A stretch of 64,000 nucleotides of DNA from Myxococcus stipitatus (GCF_021412625.1 NZ_JAKCFI010000002.1:744001-808000); one strand, 5' to 3'. Positions 45,668 through 54,631 are shown, numbered from the stretch's first letter. The notes: generated by a model not told the origin, from the sequence alone. A program made the numbers and translations.

Positions 45668-47503
45668 TCAGGGGCGTCCAGCGGCCTCCGTGGGGCACGC
45701 GGCGCTGGAGGTGGCGCGGAGGATGCGGCCGGGCGTCGGCGCCGCCAGCGGCTTGCCCCGGGCCTTCCAGTGCTCGACGAGCGCGTCACGCAGCGTCAGC
45801 GCCTGGCTTTCGCCCAGGTCGATGTTGCCGGGGGGCAGGGACTTGAGGACCTCCTCCAGGCCGCCGCCGCCTCGCGCCAGGAAGTCCGGCATGGCCACGC
45901 GCAGGCGCTTGTTGGCGGGGAGCGCCTTGCCGTTCGGCAGGGTGAGGGAGACGAGCTTCGTCACCCCGTTGCAGCTCTCCACCTTCACCTTCAGCCCCGA
46001 CATCTGGAAGGTGCCGCCCTTGCGGGCATACGCGGCCTCGAGCAGCCGCCGCAGCTCCGGAGCGGTGAGGGTGACGACGGCCAGCGTGTTGTCGAAGGGG
46101 AGCACCTCGAAGATGGCGCCATAGGTCAGCTCACCGGCGGGCAGGTCCGCGCGCAGGCCGCCGCTGTTGAGCAGCGCGATGTCCGTCTTGGAGACCTCGC
46201 GCAGCGCGTCCGCCAGCACGTTGCCGAGCGGGCTCTCCGCGTCGTAGTCCCGCGTGAGCTTCACCGGGACGCTCACCCCCAGCGACCGCCGCTGCTCCTG
46301 CTCCACGCGCGCGAGCGCCTCGCCCAGCTGCGCCTCCAGCGCGGCGTCGACGACCACCGGCTGGTCCCGGAAGGTGGCGGGGACCCACTGGAGCTGCTTC
46401 GCGGACTTCAGGGTCCGCTCGTCGCAGGTGCCCAGGGTCGCATCCACCTTCGCGCACACCGGGATGGAGCCCTTCAAGCGGGTCTGCTCGGGCAGCACCT
46501 TGCGCGTCACCGGGTCCACGAAGAGCTCCACGAGCCCGAAGGCGCGGCCCCGGCCCGACGTCTCGATGACCGGCGTGCCCCGGACGAAGTGGCCCACGGG
46601 CTGGTGCGTGTGCCCGGCCACCACCGCGTCCAGCGTGCCCTCGGGCAGCGCCTCCAGCATCTCGATGATTTCACTGTCCCCGCGGTCGCACGACGAGGTG
46701 TCGCGCGGGTCGTCGTGGCGCTTGCACACCGCGCCCGCGTGGGCCACCGCGACCACCACCTCCGCCCCGCGGGCGCGCAGCCCCTGGGCGGCCGAGAGCG
46801 CCGCGGGCGCCAGGTCGGAGAAGCGCAGGCTCGCCACGTTCACGGGGTTGGTCACCTGCGGGGTGTGGGGCGTGGCCAGCCCGACGATGCCGACGCGTAC
46901 GCCGTTGCGCTCCACCATCAGCGTGCCGTCGTTGCCGAGCCAGGTGGGGGCGGCGCCCGTCTGGGCGTCGGTGACGTTGAAGCCGAGGATGGGGAAGCGC
47001 GCCTGGGTGATGCGCGCCTTGAGCGCGCCGAACGGGTCGTCCCCCTCGAGCGCCACGGAGCGCGGGCCCACCGGCCCGTAGTCGAACTCGTGGTTGCCGA
47101 GCGCCGAGGCCACATAGCCGAGGGTGTTCATCGCGTCGATGACCACCGCGCCCTCGGTGAGGTTGGACGCGAGCGTGCCCTGGAAGAGGTCACCGCCGTC
47201 CAGCAGCAGCACCCCGTCCGGGTTCTCCGCCCGGAGGATGGACAGGTAGCCCGCGAACGTCGCCAGCCCGCCCTGCTCCACGGCGGTGCCATCCGACAGC
47301 GTGGCGCGGGAGGCCATCACCCAGCCATGCAGGTCGTTGGTCCCCACCAGGCTGATGCGCAGGGACGGGGGCGCGACCTTCTGCGCGCTCGGCGCGGGCG
47401 GCGGCGTCGCTTGCGCGGCCTCCGGAGCGGGGGACGTGGAGGCGCAGGCGGCGAGGAGGGCGGACAGCAGCCCGAGTCGGAAGGGGCGGGTGGAGGAAGT
47501 CAC
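45668..47503 (-). CDS. 5'-nucleotidase / UshA-like lipoprotein (copy 2)
   Basis: The 611-residue protein has a GTG start, a signal peptide with lipobox LAAC (Cys20), the metallophosphoesterase motifs NDLHGW, GGDLFQGT, GNHEFDYG and GHTHQP, and the UshA C-terminal domain with GNVLADALREV, NSGGLRADL and VLPFDNTL. The first motif has Trp instead of the usual Gln after HG. It parallels copy 1 (19316..21106) along its full length, including the RDTSSCDRGDSEII stretch. It is the gene after the receptor terminator on the minus strand and is probably monocistronic. Confidence 0.9.
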   Translation of the reverse strand: MTSSTRPFRLGLLSALLAACASTSPAPEAAQATPPPAPSAQKVAPPSLRISLVGTNDLHGWVMASRATLSDGTAVEQGGLATFAGYLSILRAENPDGVLLLDGGDLFQGTLASNLTEGAVVIDAMNTLGYVASALGNHEFDYGPVGPRSVALEGDDPFGALKARITQARFPILGFNVTDAQTGAAPTWLGNDGTLMVERNGVRVGIVGLATPHTPQVTNPVNVASLRFSDLAPAALSAAQGLRARGAEVVVAVAHAGAVCKRHDDPRDTSSCDRGDSEIIEMLEALPEGTLDAVVAGHTHQPVGHFVRGTPVIETSGRGRAFGLVELFVDPVTRKVLPEQTRLKGSIPVCAKVDATLGTCDERTLKSAKQLQWVPATFRDQPVVVDAALEAQLGEALARVEQEQRRSLGVSVPVKLTRDYDAESPLGNVLADALREVSKTDIALLNSGGLRADLPAGELTYGAIFEVLPFDNTLAVVTLTAPELRRLLEAAYARKGGTFQMSGLKVKVESCNGVTKLVSLTLPNGKALPANKRLRVAMPDFLARGGGGLEEVLKSLPPGNIDLGESQALTLRDALVEHWKARGKPLAAPTPGRILRATSSAACPTEAAGRP

Positions 47504-47543
47504 ACGCCCGTCTAGAACGGTGGCGCCGCTGGATTCAAGGGCC

Positions 47544-47577
47544 CTCGCTCCCGGAGACGCGGGCCTCCGGGAGCGAG
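47544..47577 (-). terminator. Terminator of the receptor operon
   Basis: A perfect 13-bp stem (CTCGCTCCCGGAG with CTCCGGGAGCGAG) with an 8-base loop lies 13 bp past the receptor stop codon. Confidence 0.8.
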
Positions 47578-47590
47578 CAGCCAGGTAGGA

Positions 47591-50395
47591 CTAGTTACGA
47601 ACGCGCAACAGCAGCTCGGCCTGCATCGGGCTGCGGCGGCTGGTCGCCGTGCCGAAGCGGTTGTTGCTGGCGCGCCACTGCTCCTGGACGAAGGTCACGT
47701 CGCTGTTGTTCAGGATGTTGAACATGATGAGCGTGAGCTCCATCTTCGTCTCCTTCGTCTTCACCAGCCGGTTCAGGTCGTAGCGGGCCTGGACGTCGAA
47801 CAGGAACTGGCTGGGCTGGCGCAGCTCGGACATGGCGGCCGGGTCGTTGAAGTCCGGGATGCCCGTGCTGGTGTTGTACGAGTGGCCCGTGCCGCGCGGC
47901 GAGCGCACCACGCGCTGACGGTCCACGGAGCCCTCCTGGTACATCCACATCGGCGCGCCCGTGCGGTAGTTGAAGCGCACGCCGAAATCGAGGCCGAACT
48001 GGGTGGTGTACCCGACGGCGCCCTTGATGGTGTGGCGGATGTCCTCCGGCGACGGACCCTCGAAGTAGTGCTTGAAGCGCGGGTTGAAGCCGTAGCCGTC
48101 GAAGTAGTCACCCACCGTGCCGTTGCTGTACGCCAGGGTGTAGCTGGCCAGCAGGTCCCACGGGCCCGTCTTGCCCTGCGCCCACAGGTCCATGCCCTTG
48201 TAGTCGCGCCAGGCGTCGTCCGGGTTGTGGATCTTCACGATGGTGTGGTTCACGCCATCCACGTAGCCCACCACGCGCTGGCCGGACGGATCCCAGATGC
48301 GGTTCATCTCCTCGTCCACCCACATGTTGGAGTACTTGCGGTAGGTGAGGTCCGCGCCGATGACCGCCCCCTCGCCAATGGCGTGGTGCAGGCCGAGCGC
48401 GAGCTCGTCCACGTGCGGCGGCGTGTGGCTCGACTTGTCGAAGTAGCGGCCGGAGGCCCCACCCGACACGCTGCACCGCGAGTTGCCCACGGTGTCCGGG
48501 TAGCACTCCTCGAACGCGCCGTTGGCGAACGTCGAGCGCACCGTGAGCAGCTCCGGGTTGGCGTGCTGCGCGATGAACACGTCGCCCACTTCGTTGGAGC
48601 GGCCGTAGTGCGCCTTGATGAGCGTGGTGCGGTTGCCGAACACGTCATACGTGGCCGACAGGCGCGGGCCGATGCCCACCAGGTTGGTGATGAACTGGTC
48701 GTTGTCCCCGTACAGGCGGCCCACGTCCGCGCGCAGACCGGCCACCAGCGTGAAGTAGCGGTTGACGTTCCAGCGGTCCTGGATGAACGCGCTGGAGATG
48801 AGCGTCCCGGCCTCGGTGGTCAGCGGGGCCTGCACGCCGTCCGAGTTGTAGAAGTCCAGCCGCTCGTTGCAGTACTGGAACGTCGACGGGTCCTCCGGGT
48901 TGCACTCGCCGTTGCGGTCGTTGAAGCGCTGGTTGCCAATCACCTGCGCCGTCTTGTCGCCGCTCAGGTAGCTGAACTGCAGACCCGCCTTCATCTGGTG
49001 GTTCTTCACCTTGAAGAGCAGCGTCGGGTCGAACTGGTAACGCATGCGCTTCTCCGTCACCAGGTTGCCCACCTCGTTGCGCAGCGCGCCGGCGTTCCGG
49101 TACGTCGTGCTGTTGTAGATGTGGGCGATGTCCTGCGAGTCCTCGTCCATGGGGCCCTGCCAGATGTCCTTGTAGGTCGTGCCCGCCTGGAGCTGGAAGA
49201 GGACGTTCTCGGAGAAGCTGCGGTCGTAGTTGACGATGGCGAAGAAGCCGCCGCGGTCGATCTGCGTCTCCGCCTCCGGCGACGCGGACGTCGAGGAGAC
49301 CTGGTTGGTGATGGTGTTGTTGTCGTAGTTGAACGCCAGGGACAGGCGGTCCTTCGGCGTGGGCTGCCAGGTGAGCTTCAGGCGGGCCAGGCGCGTCTGG
49401 GTGTCGGACGTGCGGCTCTCCTCACCCAGCGGCGTGTCGCGCTTGGAGAAGTTCCACTGACCGGAGAAGTAGAACCACAGCTTGTCCTTGATGATGGGGC
49501 CGCCCACGCCGACCAGCGGGCTGTAGAAGGCCGTCTCCGACAGCGGCACCTCGTTCTGCGTGTAGTTGCCCACGTTGGGGCTCTGGTTGGCCGCGCCCCG
49601 GTACTTCGCGTTGGCCCACGCCGGCGAGAGAATCATCGTCACGTCGTAGGTGAACTTGTTGGAGCCGCTCTTGCTGACGACGTTCTCGATGAGGCCCAGC
49701 GAGTTGTACTGGGCATCCAGGCCGCCCGTGATGACCTCGAAGTTCTCCACCGCGTAGAAGCTCATCGGCGAGCTGATGCTGCCGTCCACCACGTCGGACG
49801 TGTCCATGCCGTCGATGTAGAACTTGCCGTAGCGCGACAGGCCGGCGCGCAGGCTGGGCGCGTTGCCGTTGCCCACGCCCGCCACCAGCTGGGGCATGGC
49901 CTGCACCTGCGTGAAGACGGGCGAGGTGGCCGCCTTCTCCGCGTTCATCACCGCGCCCATCTGCGCGGAGTCCGGGTTGATGATGGGGTTGACCTTCTCG
50001 ACGATTTCATAGGTGGCCACCGCCTGCGTCTCGGTGAACACCTCCAGCTTCACGTCCACCTGGGTGGCCTGGCCGAGCAGGACGGTGATGCCCACCTTCT
50101 TGATGGGGGCGAAGCCCGGGACGTTGACCTCGAGGATGTAGCCCTCGCCCGGAGGCAGGGTGTCGAACTCGAAGCGGCCGTCCTCGCCGCTGGTGCGCGA
50201 CTGGGGCTGCTGCAGCGCCGGGCCGCTCACGGTGAGGGGCACCTCGGCGAGCGCGGCGCCCGTCGGGTCATACACGTAGCCGGCGATGCGGCCGTAGTTC
50301 TGGCCGGCGGCGAGCGCGGGCGAGGGGAGGGTCGCGACGAGCGCGAGCATCAGCAGCGCGAGCGCGCCGCCGCCACGGACGAAGAGGGTCTTCAT
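47591..50395 (-). CDS. Oar-like TonB-dependent outer-membrane receptor
   Basis: The 934-residue outer-membrane protein has a signal peptide (about 1-29), an N-terminal carboxypeptidase-regulatory-like beta domain (about 33-110, GRIAGYVYDPTGAALAEVPLTV), a plug (about 130-260 with YIDGMDTSDVVDG and GGLDAQYNSLGLIENVVSKSG) and a barrel to the end. This layout matches the Oar family of myxobacterial receptors. It takes up an unknown large ligand using energy from TonB. It lies 29 bp after a lipoprotein gene on the same strand and a tonB gene reads away from that lipoprotein, so the three likely form one system. Confidence 0.9.
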   Translation of the reverse strand: MKTLFVRGGGALALLMLALVATLPSPALAAGQNYGRIAGYVYDPTGAALAEVPLTVSGPALQQPQSRTSGEDGRFEFDTLPPGEGYILEVNVPGFAPIKKVGITVLLGQATQVDVKLEVFTETQAVATYEIVEKVNPIINPDSAQMGAVMNAEKAATSPVFTQVQAMPQLVAGVGNGNAPSLRAGLSRYGKFYIDGMDTSDVVDGSISSPMSFYAVENFEVITGGLDAQYNSLGLIENVVSKSGSNKFTYDVTMILSPAWANAKYRGAANQSPNVGNYTQNEVPLSETAFYSPLVGVGGPIIKDKLWFYFSGQWNFSKRDTPLGEESRTSDTQTRLARLKLTWQPTPKDRLSLAFNYDNNTITNQVSSTSASPEAETQIDRGGFFAIVNYDRSFSENVLFQLQAGTTYKDIWQGPMDEDSQDIAHIYNSTTYRNAGALRNEVGNLVTEKRMRYQFDPTLLFKVKNHQMKAGLQFSYLSGDKTAQVIGNQRFNDRNGECNPEDPSTFQYCNERLDFYNSDGVQAPLTTEAGTLISSAFIQDRWNVNRYFTLVAGLRADVGRLYGDNDQFITNLVGIGPRLSATYDVFGNRTTLIKAHYGRSNEVGDVFIAQHANPELLTVRSTFANGAFEECYPDTVGNSRCSVSGGASGRYFDKSSHTPPHVDELALGLHHAIGEGAVIGADLTYRKYSNMWVDEEMNRIWDPSGQRVVGYVDGVNHTIVKIHNPDDAWRDYKGMDLWAQGKTGPWDLLASYTLAYSNGTVGDYFDGYGFNPRFKHYFEGPSPEDIRHTIKGAVGYTTQFGLDFGVRFNYRTGAPMWMYQEGSVDRQRVVRSPRGTGHSYNTSTGIPDFNDPAAMSELRQPSQFLFDVQARYDLNRLVKTKETKMELTLIMFNILNNSDVTFVQEQWRASNNRFGTATSRRSPMQAELLLRVRN

Positions 50396-50424
50396 GGAAG
50401 GGCTCTGGACGGGAAGGGGGGCGC

Positions 50425-51405
50425 TCACAGGGTGCTCCCAACGACGAAGAGCACGCCCGCGTACCGCGTGACGGTGGTGAGGTTGAGCTCGGTCTCCGCG
50501 CAGACGTCCACGCACAGACCGGTGTAGCTGGAAGCGGGCTTCGCGGTCGTCGCGGTGAACGTGCGCAGGCGCACCACCGGCGACCAGTCCGCCTCGCCGG
50601 GGAGGGCGGAGAACAGGTACACGGCGGTCTCCGTGGCGGGCGCGCCCGTCGGCGGGCTCACCAGGACGCCCTCCATCACCTTCACGTTGCCAGCCTCGTC
50701 CACCGGCACCGCGCCACCCTCCAGGTAGGCCAGCTGCAGCCCGCGGTACCACCCCCCCTGGGAGGTGAACGCGGAGTCGGCGCGCAGCGGGTTGAGCTGC
50801 GCGGACACGTCGATGACGGCGCGCAGGGCGATGGTGTCGCCGTCCTCGGCGGCGCCGCCGAAGGTGCCCTTGGTGAGCGAGGCCACGTCCTTGATGGCGT
50901 TGCACTGCTCGGCGCCCGTGCCCGCCCAGCGCTTCACCTTCACCAGCGGCAGCACCGGCGGGGTCGTGTTGCCCGTGACGCTCAGCGGAAGGTTGGCGAA
51001 GAGCGGCCACTGCACCGTCTCCGGGTAATCGTCGTTGCGGAAGTCGAAGTCCGGCTTGCCCGTCTTGCAGCCGTCCGTGAAGTCATAGGACGTGGCCACC
51101 ACCCGGCTCGCCGGGAGGTAGGGGCGCCCGCTCTCGTCCACCGGGACGCCCGAGTTGGTCAGCACGCCCTTGTCGTCCTTGCGCTCGGTGGCGACCTGTC
51201 CCAGGTTGTAGAAGGGAACGCTCGCGCCCTTCGCCTTGCCTGTCACGGGACGGTAGACACCGCTGGTCGGACGGAACTTCGAGTCGAGGGTCGAGGCGTC
51301 GATGACGCCCTGGTATTTGTCGCCGACCTCCTCGGTCGACTCGCCACACGCCGCGACACTCAAGGCAGCCGCGAGCCCGAGTACGCACTTCATCTTTGTC
51401 TGCAC
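50425..51405 (-). CDS. Lipoprotein partner of the TonB-dependent receptor
   Basis: The 326-residue protein begins with a signal peptide and lipobox VAAC, then a beta-rich region with four later cysteines (DGCKTG, EQCNAI, LCVDVC). No family is recognised. A GTG at 51405 has GAGG 8 bases upstream; an ATG at 51393 is a good alternative because the signal peptide begins there. It is first of a two-gene operon with the receptor and divergent from tonB. A surface substrate-binding role, as for SusD-type partners, is inferred from context only. Confidence 0.75.
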   Translation of the reverse strand: MQTKMKCVLGLAAALSVAACGESTEEVGDKYQGVIDASTLDSKFRPTSGVYRPVTGKAKGASVPFYNLGQVATERKDDKGVLTNSGVPVDESGRPYLPASRVVATSYDFTDGCKTGKPDFDFRNDDYPETVQWPLFANLPLSVTGNTTPPVLPLVKVKRWAGTGAEQCNAIKDVASLTKGTFGGAAEDGDTIALRAVIDVSAQLNPLRADSAFTSQGGWYRGLQLAYLEGGAVPVDEAGNVKVMEGVLVSPPTGAPATETAVYLFSALPGEADWSPVVRLRTFTATTAKPASSYTGLCVDVCAETELNLTTVTRYAGVLFVVGSTL

Positions 51406-51519
51406 GGGAGATACCTCTGGGATGGGGGACGCCGCGGCGGCCCTCTAGCACGAGTGTCCAGCCCTCAGGTACCAATCGGGTGGCGTCTTCGTGACGAGCA
51501 AGCCGTTCTGTTGGTGTAG

Positions 51520-51525
51520 TACAAT
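51520..51525 (+). promoter_or_regulatory. -10-like box before tonB
   Basis: TACAAT in the only AT-richer stretch of the lipoprotein/tonB divergent region, 33 bp before the tonB ATG. No good -35 box is at the right distance, so it may be activator-dependent. Confidence 0.35.
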
Positions 51526-51557
51526 TACAACGCGACGAGTCATTTCTGGCTTGTGGT

Positions 51558-52307
51558 ATGCCGTGCCCCGGCATGTTCGCGCAGCAGACCGATCCTCCCT
51601 CCTCACGCTTCCTCGGCTTCGCCGCCTTCTCCATCGCCGTCCACGTTGGCGTCGTGGCGGTACTGGCGTTGCTGGTGAAACCCCTCGTCATCGAGACGGA
51701 GCAGCCCATCGACGTGGTGCTGAACCTCGTCAAGGCGCCTCCGCCACCCCCGCCGCCGCCCCCGCCGCCCGCGGCGAGGCGGACGACTCCGCGCACGGTG
51801 GAGAAGAAGCCCCGGACCGAGTTCCGCCAACCGGTGGAGGTCAAACCAGTTCCGGTGGAGACGCCGCCGGAGCCAGAGCCGGAGCCCGCGGCGTCGGAGC
51901 CGGAGCCCGTCGAGGGCGGGGTGGAAGGCGGCGTCGAGGGCGGCGTGGCCGGAGGCGTGGTGGGCGGAGTGGTGGGCGGCGTGGTCGGCGGCACCGTGGG
52001 CGGGACGGGCCCGGCCGAGCCGGTGAAGCCCAAGAACGTCCCCCCCTTCGTCATCCAGCGAGACGTGGTGCGTCAGTCGGCGCCGCGCCTGTCCGAGGTG
52101 TTCAAGCAGACCCACCGTGGCGAGACGTTGCAGGGCATCTACAAGGTCTGCGTCGCCACCAACGGCAGCGTGTACGAAGTGACCCCGGTGAAGTCCGTGC
52201 CCGGCGCGGACGAGGACATCATCCAGGGCCTCAAGTCGGGCTGGGAGTACAAGCCCCAGAAGGTCCCGGTCTGCTTCCTCTACAACATCCCCATCACCAT
52301 CCAGTAG
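51558..52307 (+). CDS. TonB energy-transducing protein
   Basis: TonB spans the periplasm and transmits inner-membrane energy to outer-membrane receptors. The 249-residue protein has one membrane anchor (about 22-42), an 11-Pro run near 62-72, a Pro/Glu stretch and an unusual Gly/Val repeat (VEGG, VAGG and VVGG units, about 118-150), then the C-terminal TonB domain with YKVCVATNGSVYEV and W-E-Y-K-P. ATG 51558 is used, with ATG 51573 possible. It is divergent from the receptor/lipoprotein pair. exbB and exbD are not in the window. Confidence 0.87.
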   Translation: MPCPGMFAQQTDPPSSRFLGFAAFSIAVHVGVVAVLALLVKPLVIETEQPIDVVLNLVKAPPPPPPPPPPPAARRTTPRTVEKKPRTEFRQPVEVKPVPVETPPEPEPEPAASEPEPVEGGVEGGVEGGVAGGVVGGVVGGVVGGTVGGTGPAEPVKPKNVPPFVIQRDVVRQSAPRLSEVFKQTHRGETLQGIYKVCVATNGSVYEVTPVKSVPGADEDIIQGLKSGWEYKPQKVPVCFLYNIPITIQ

Positions 52308-52331
52308 GGGAGCTGGGGCGCGGGCCAGGTC

Positions 52332-52979
52332 TCACGCGCCCGCCACGAGGCCCGTGAGGTCGCCCGCGATGCGCCCGTTGACGATGGGCAGACAGTCTGG
52401 CGGGCACCGCGTGGTGAAGCGCACTCCCCGGGCCCATGCCCGGTGGAGGAACCCGTCGAGCTGCTCGACGCAGGCGTCCGGGATGTCGTGCAGCACCATC
52501 AACGCGTGGGGGAGGGCGGCGCAGTCCGCGAGCGCCTTCTCCGGCCAGCCCTCCGGGTCCAGCCAGTCCCCCGGCACGCTGTTCCACAGCGCGCAGGTGT
52601 ATTGGTGGTGGACGAGGTGCTCGACGGCGCGAGGGCTCAACAGGTGTGGGCCCAGCTTGCCGCCCCCGCCGAAGGGGCGGAACCACTTCGGCGCCGGCAC
52701 CAGCGGCGCGAGCAGGGCGTCCGTGGCGGCGATCTCCGCCTCCACCGCGTCCGGACGCGAGTCCTCCCCGAGCGGCGTCTCGTGCGTGAACGAGTGATTG
52801 CCGACCAGGTGCCCCTCGTCGCGAGCCCGCGCCACCAGGCTCCGTCCCTCCTCCGTGAGCAGGTGCTTGCCCAGCACGAAGAAGCGCGCGGTGATGGTGT
52901 GCGACGCCAGGATGTCGAGCACCCGGGGCGTGACACGGGGGTCGGGCCCGTTGTCGAACGAGAGGGTGAGGAGGCTCAC
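52332..52979 (-). CDS. NodB-like polysaccharide deacetylase
   Basis: The 215-residue protein has the carbohydrate esterase 4 motifs: SFDNGP in place of TFDDGP, GNHSFTHE (His-x3-His metal pair), RPFGGG, and LHDI. The second Asp of motif 1, normally a metal ligand, is Asn. No signal peptide is present, which is unusual for cell-wall deacetylases. The GTG start at 52979 overlaps the stop of the VOC gene by 4 bp, so it is co-translated in the FAH-VOC operon. A cytoplasmic substrate is therefore possible. Confidence 0.85.
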   Translation of the reverse strand: MSLLTLSFDNGPDPRVTPRVLDILASHTITARFFVLGKHLLTEEGRSLVARARDEGHLVGNHSFTHETPLGEDSRPDAVEAEIAATDALLAPLVPAPKWFRPFGGGGKLGPHLLSPRAVEHLVHHQYTCALWNSVPGDWLDPEGWPEKALADCAALPHALMVLHDIPDACVEQLDGFLHRAWARGVRFTTRCPPDCLPIVNGRIAGDLTGLVAGA

Positions 52980-53518
52980 CGGAACACGTTGTTGGACGCG
53001 TGGTTCCCGGCCAGCCAGCGCGCCAGCTCCTGGTGGGCCTTGTCGCGGCGGGCCTTGACGAGGTCGGCCTGGATGGCTTTCGGGCTGTCGTGTGTGAACT
53101 CGACGATCATCCCGTTGGGGTCCGTCGCGTAGAGCGACCGGCAGTAGCCGTGCTCGAGCACGTAGATGTCGGGCTCCGCGTAGCCCCCGGCGCGCAGCCG
53201 CTGCTCGATGCCCCGCTGCGTCTCCTCGTCGACGTTCAGCGCGATGTGGTGGAAGGGCGAGGCGGGAATCTCCGGGCCGAAGAGCTTCTGGTCCTCCGGC
53301 TTCTCGAACTGGAAGAACGCCAGCGCGCTCCCGTCCGCCAGCTCGAAGAAGGTGTGGCAGTAGGTGCGGACGGCGCCGAACAGCTCGTCCGACTCGCACC
53401 AGGTCGCCACGAGCGGCAGTCCAATCAGGTCCTCGTAGAACCTCCGCGTCGCCTCGAGGTCCTTGGTCACATAGGCCGTGTGGTGAAGCCTGCTGGGCAG
53501 TCTCGCTTGCGTGGACAT
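52976..53518 (-). CDS. VOC-family protein (extradiol-dioxygenase-like)
   Basis: The 180-residue protein has one VOC unit with possible metal ligands in LHHTAYV near the start, FHHIALNV near 90 and the final acid in GMIVEFTHD. Such proteins include type I extradiol dioxygenases and glyoxalases. The location between a FAH-family hydrolase (38 bp upstream) and a deacetylase suggests breakdown of an organic acid or aromatic compound, which is inference. ATG 53518 is the start. Confidence 0.82.
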   Translation of the reverse strand: MSTQARLPSRLHHTAYVTKDLEATRRFYEDLIGLPLVATWCESDELFGAVRTYCHTFFELADGSALAFFQFEKPEDQKLFGPEIPASPFHHIALNVDEETQRGIEQRLRAGGYAEPDIYVLEHGYCRSLYATDPNGMIVEFTHDSPKAIQADLVKARRDKAHQELARWLAGNHASNNVFR

Positions 53519-53555
53519 GGGTCCTCCCGGGGGTTGCGTCCTCGACGACTCGAAT

Positions 53556-54479
53556 TCACTCCGCCGCTCGCGCGCCAGTCCTCGTCGCGGGGGAGGGCGG
53601 CTCGGCATGGGTGGGCGTGGCCTGGATGACCGGGTTGCGCAGGATGCCCACGCCCTCGACGGAGACCTCGCACACGTCCCCCTCGCGCAGGAAGCGGGGC
53701 GGCGTCCGCGCCGCGCCCACCCCGCTCGGGGTGCCCATGGCGATGACATCTCCGGGCTGGAGCGTCATCGCCTCGGAGAGGTCCGCGAGGACGGTGGCCA
53801 CGTCGAAGATCATGTCGGAGGTGCTCGCGTCCTGGAGGAGCTCTCCTCCGACACGCATCTGGATGCGCAGGCCCCGAGCGCCTTCTGGCAGCTCGTCGGG
53901 GGTGACGAGCTCGGGCCCCAGCGGGCCCGTGCCATCGAAGTTCTTGCCGACCGTCCACTGGTGCGTGCGCTTCTGGTAGTCGCGAATCGAGCCGTCGTTG
54001 AAGAGCGTGTACCCCGCGACCCATTCCAGGGCGCGCTCCTTGGGGATGTGGCGCCCCGGGCGGCCCACCACCACGGCCAGTTCGGCCTCGTAGTCGAGCT
54101 GGCTCGAACAGGTGGGCACCACCAGGGGCTCCCCATGGGCGAGCAGGCCCGACGACACGCGCGAGAAGACGACGGGGTGCCGCGGCGGTTCGTACGTGGC
54201 CTCCGCGGCATGCGCGACGTAGTTCAGTCCCAGGCAGAGGAACTTGCCCGGCTCCGGTACGAGCGGCCGGTAGCGGAACTCCGTCTCCGCGAGCACGGGA
54301 AGGGGCGTCGCCTCCGCCACGCGCCTGCCGAGCGCCGCCAGCGCGGCCGGGCCACGCCCGAGCAGCGCGCGCAAGCAATCGCCGACGGTGGGGTCGAGCG
54401 CCGTCGCGTTGACCATCCCCCGGGGCGTGCGCACTCCCAACGCAGGCCCGTCCTTCACCAGAATCGAAGCAATCCGCAT
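53556..54479 (-). CDS. Fumarylacetoacetate hydrolase family protein
   Basis: FAH-family enzymes cleave or rearrange 2-oxo/1,3-dicarbonyl acids late in aromatic degradation. The 307-residue protein has the family landmarks LGLNYVAHAAE, the metal-binding YEAELAVVVG, FNDGSIRDYQ, GKNFDGTGPLGPELV and GDVIAMGTPSGVG. It is first in a three-gene operon with VOC and deacetylase genes, and its start lies 152 bp from the divergent GntR gene, which probably represses it. Whether it is a hydrolase, isomerase or decarboxylase cannot be told. Confidence 0.9.
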   Translation of the reverse strand: MRIASILVKDGPALGVRTPRGMVNATALDPTVGDCLRALLGRGPAALAALGRRVAEATPLPVLAETEFRYRPLVPEPGKFLCLGLNYVAHAAEATYEPPRHPVVFSRVSSGLLAHGEPLVVPTCSSQLDYEAELAVVVGRPGRHIPKERALEWVAGYTLFNDGSIRDYQKRTHQWTVGKNFDGTGPLGPELVTPDELPEGARGLRIQMRVGGELLQDASTSDMIFDVATVLADLSEAMTLQPGDVIAMGTPSGVGAARTPPRFLREGDVCEVSVEGVGILRNPVIQATPTHAEPPSPATRTGARAAE

Positions 54480-54541
54480 GGTCGCCGGTCTCCGTCGTTT
54501 CCCTTCGCAGGCTAGCGGCGGAACGGAGTAGGTTCAATGGA

Positions 54542-54551
54542 TTGTCGACAA
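54542..54551. promoter_or_regulatory. Palindrome TTGTCGACAA, candidate GntR operator
   Basis: A perfect 10-bp palindrome lies 63 bp before the FAH gene start. Its T-x-GTCGAC-x-A form resembles FCD-type GntR operators. It is followed by a second AT palindrome AAAATTAATTTT (54550..54561). Confidence 0.5.
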
Positions 54552-54571
54552 AATTAATTTTGCATCCAGGG

Positions 54572-54608
54572 TGACACCTTGTGTCAATTCCGGGCCGTGT
54601 CGTATAGG
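54572..54608. promoter_or_regulatory. Inverted repeat over a GntR gene promoter
   Basis: TGACAC (54572..54577) and GTGTCA (54581..54586) are inverted around CTT. The second arm overlaps TTGTGT at 54579..54584, a fair -35 box, with TATAGG at 54603..54608 as -10 after 18 bases. Binding here would block the regulator's own promoter. Confidence 0.45.
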
Positions 54609-54631
54609 TCGCTCGTCCCGTGAGGAGAATG

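Noticed and set aside
51910..52010. GGCGTGG-type tandem DNA repeats
   Set aside because: They are the coding repeats of the Gly/Val linker of TonB, not a CRISPR array or a mobile element.
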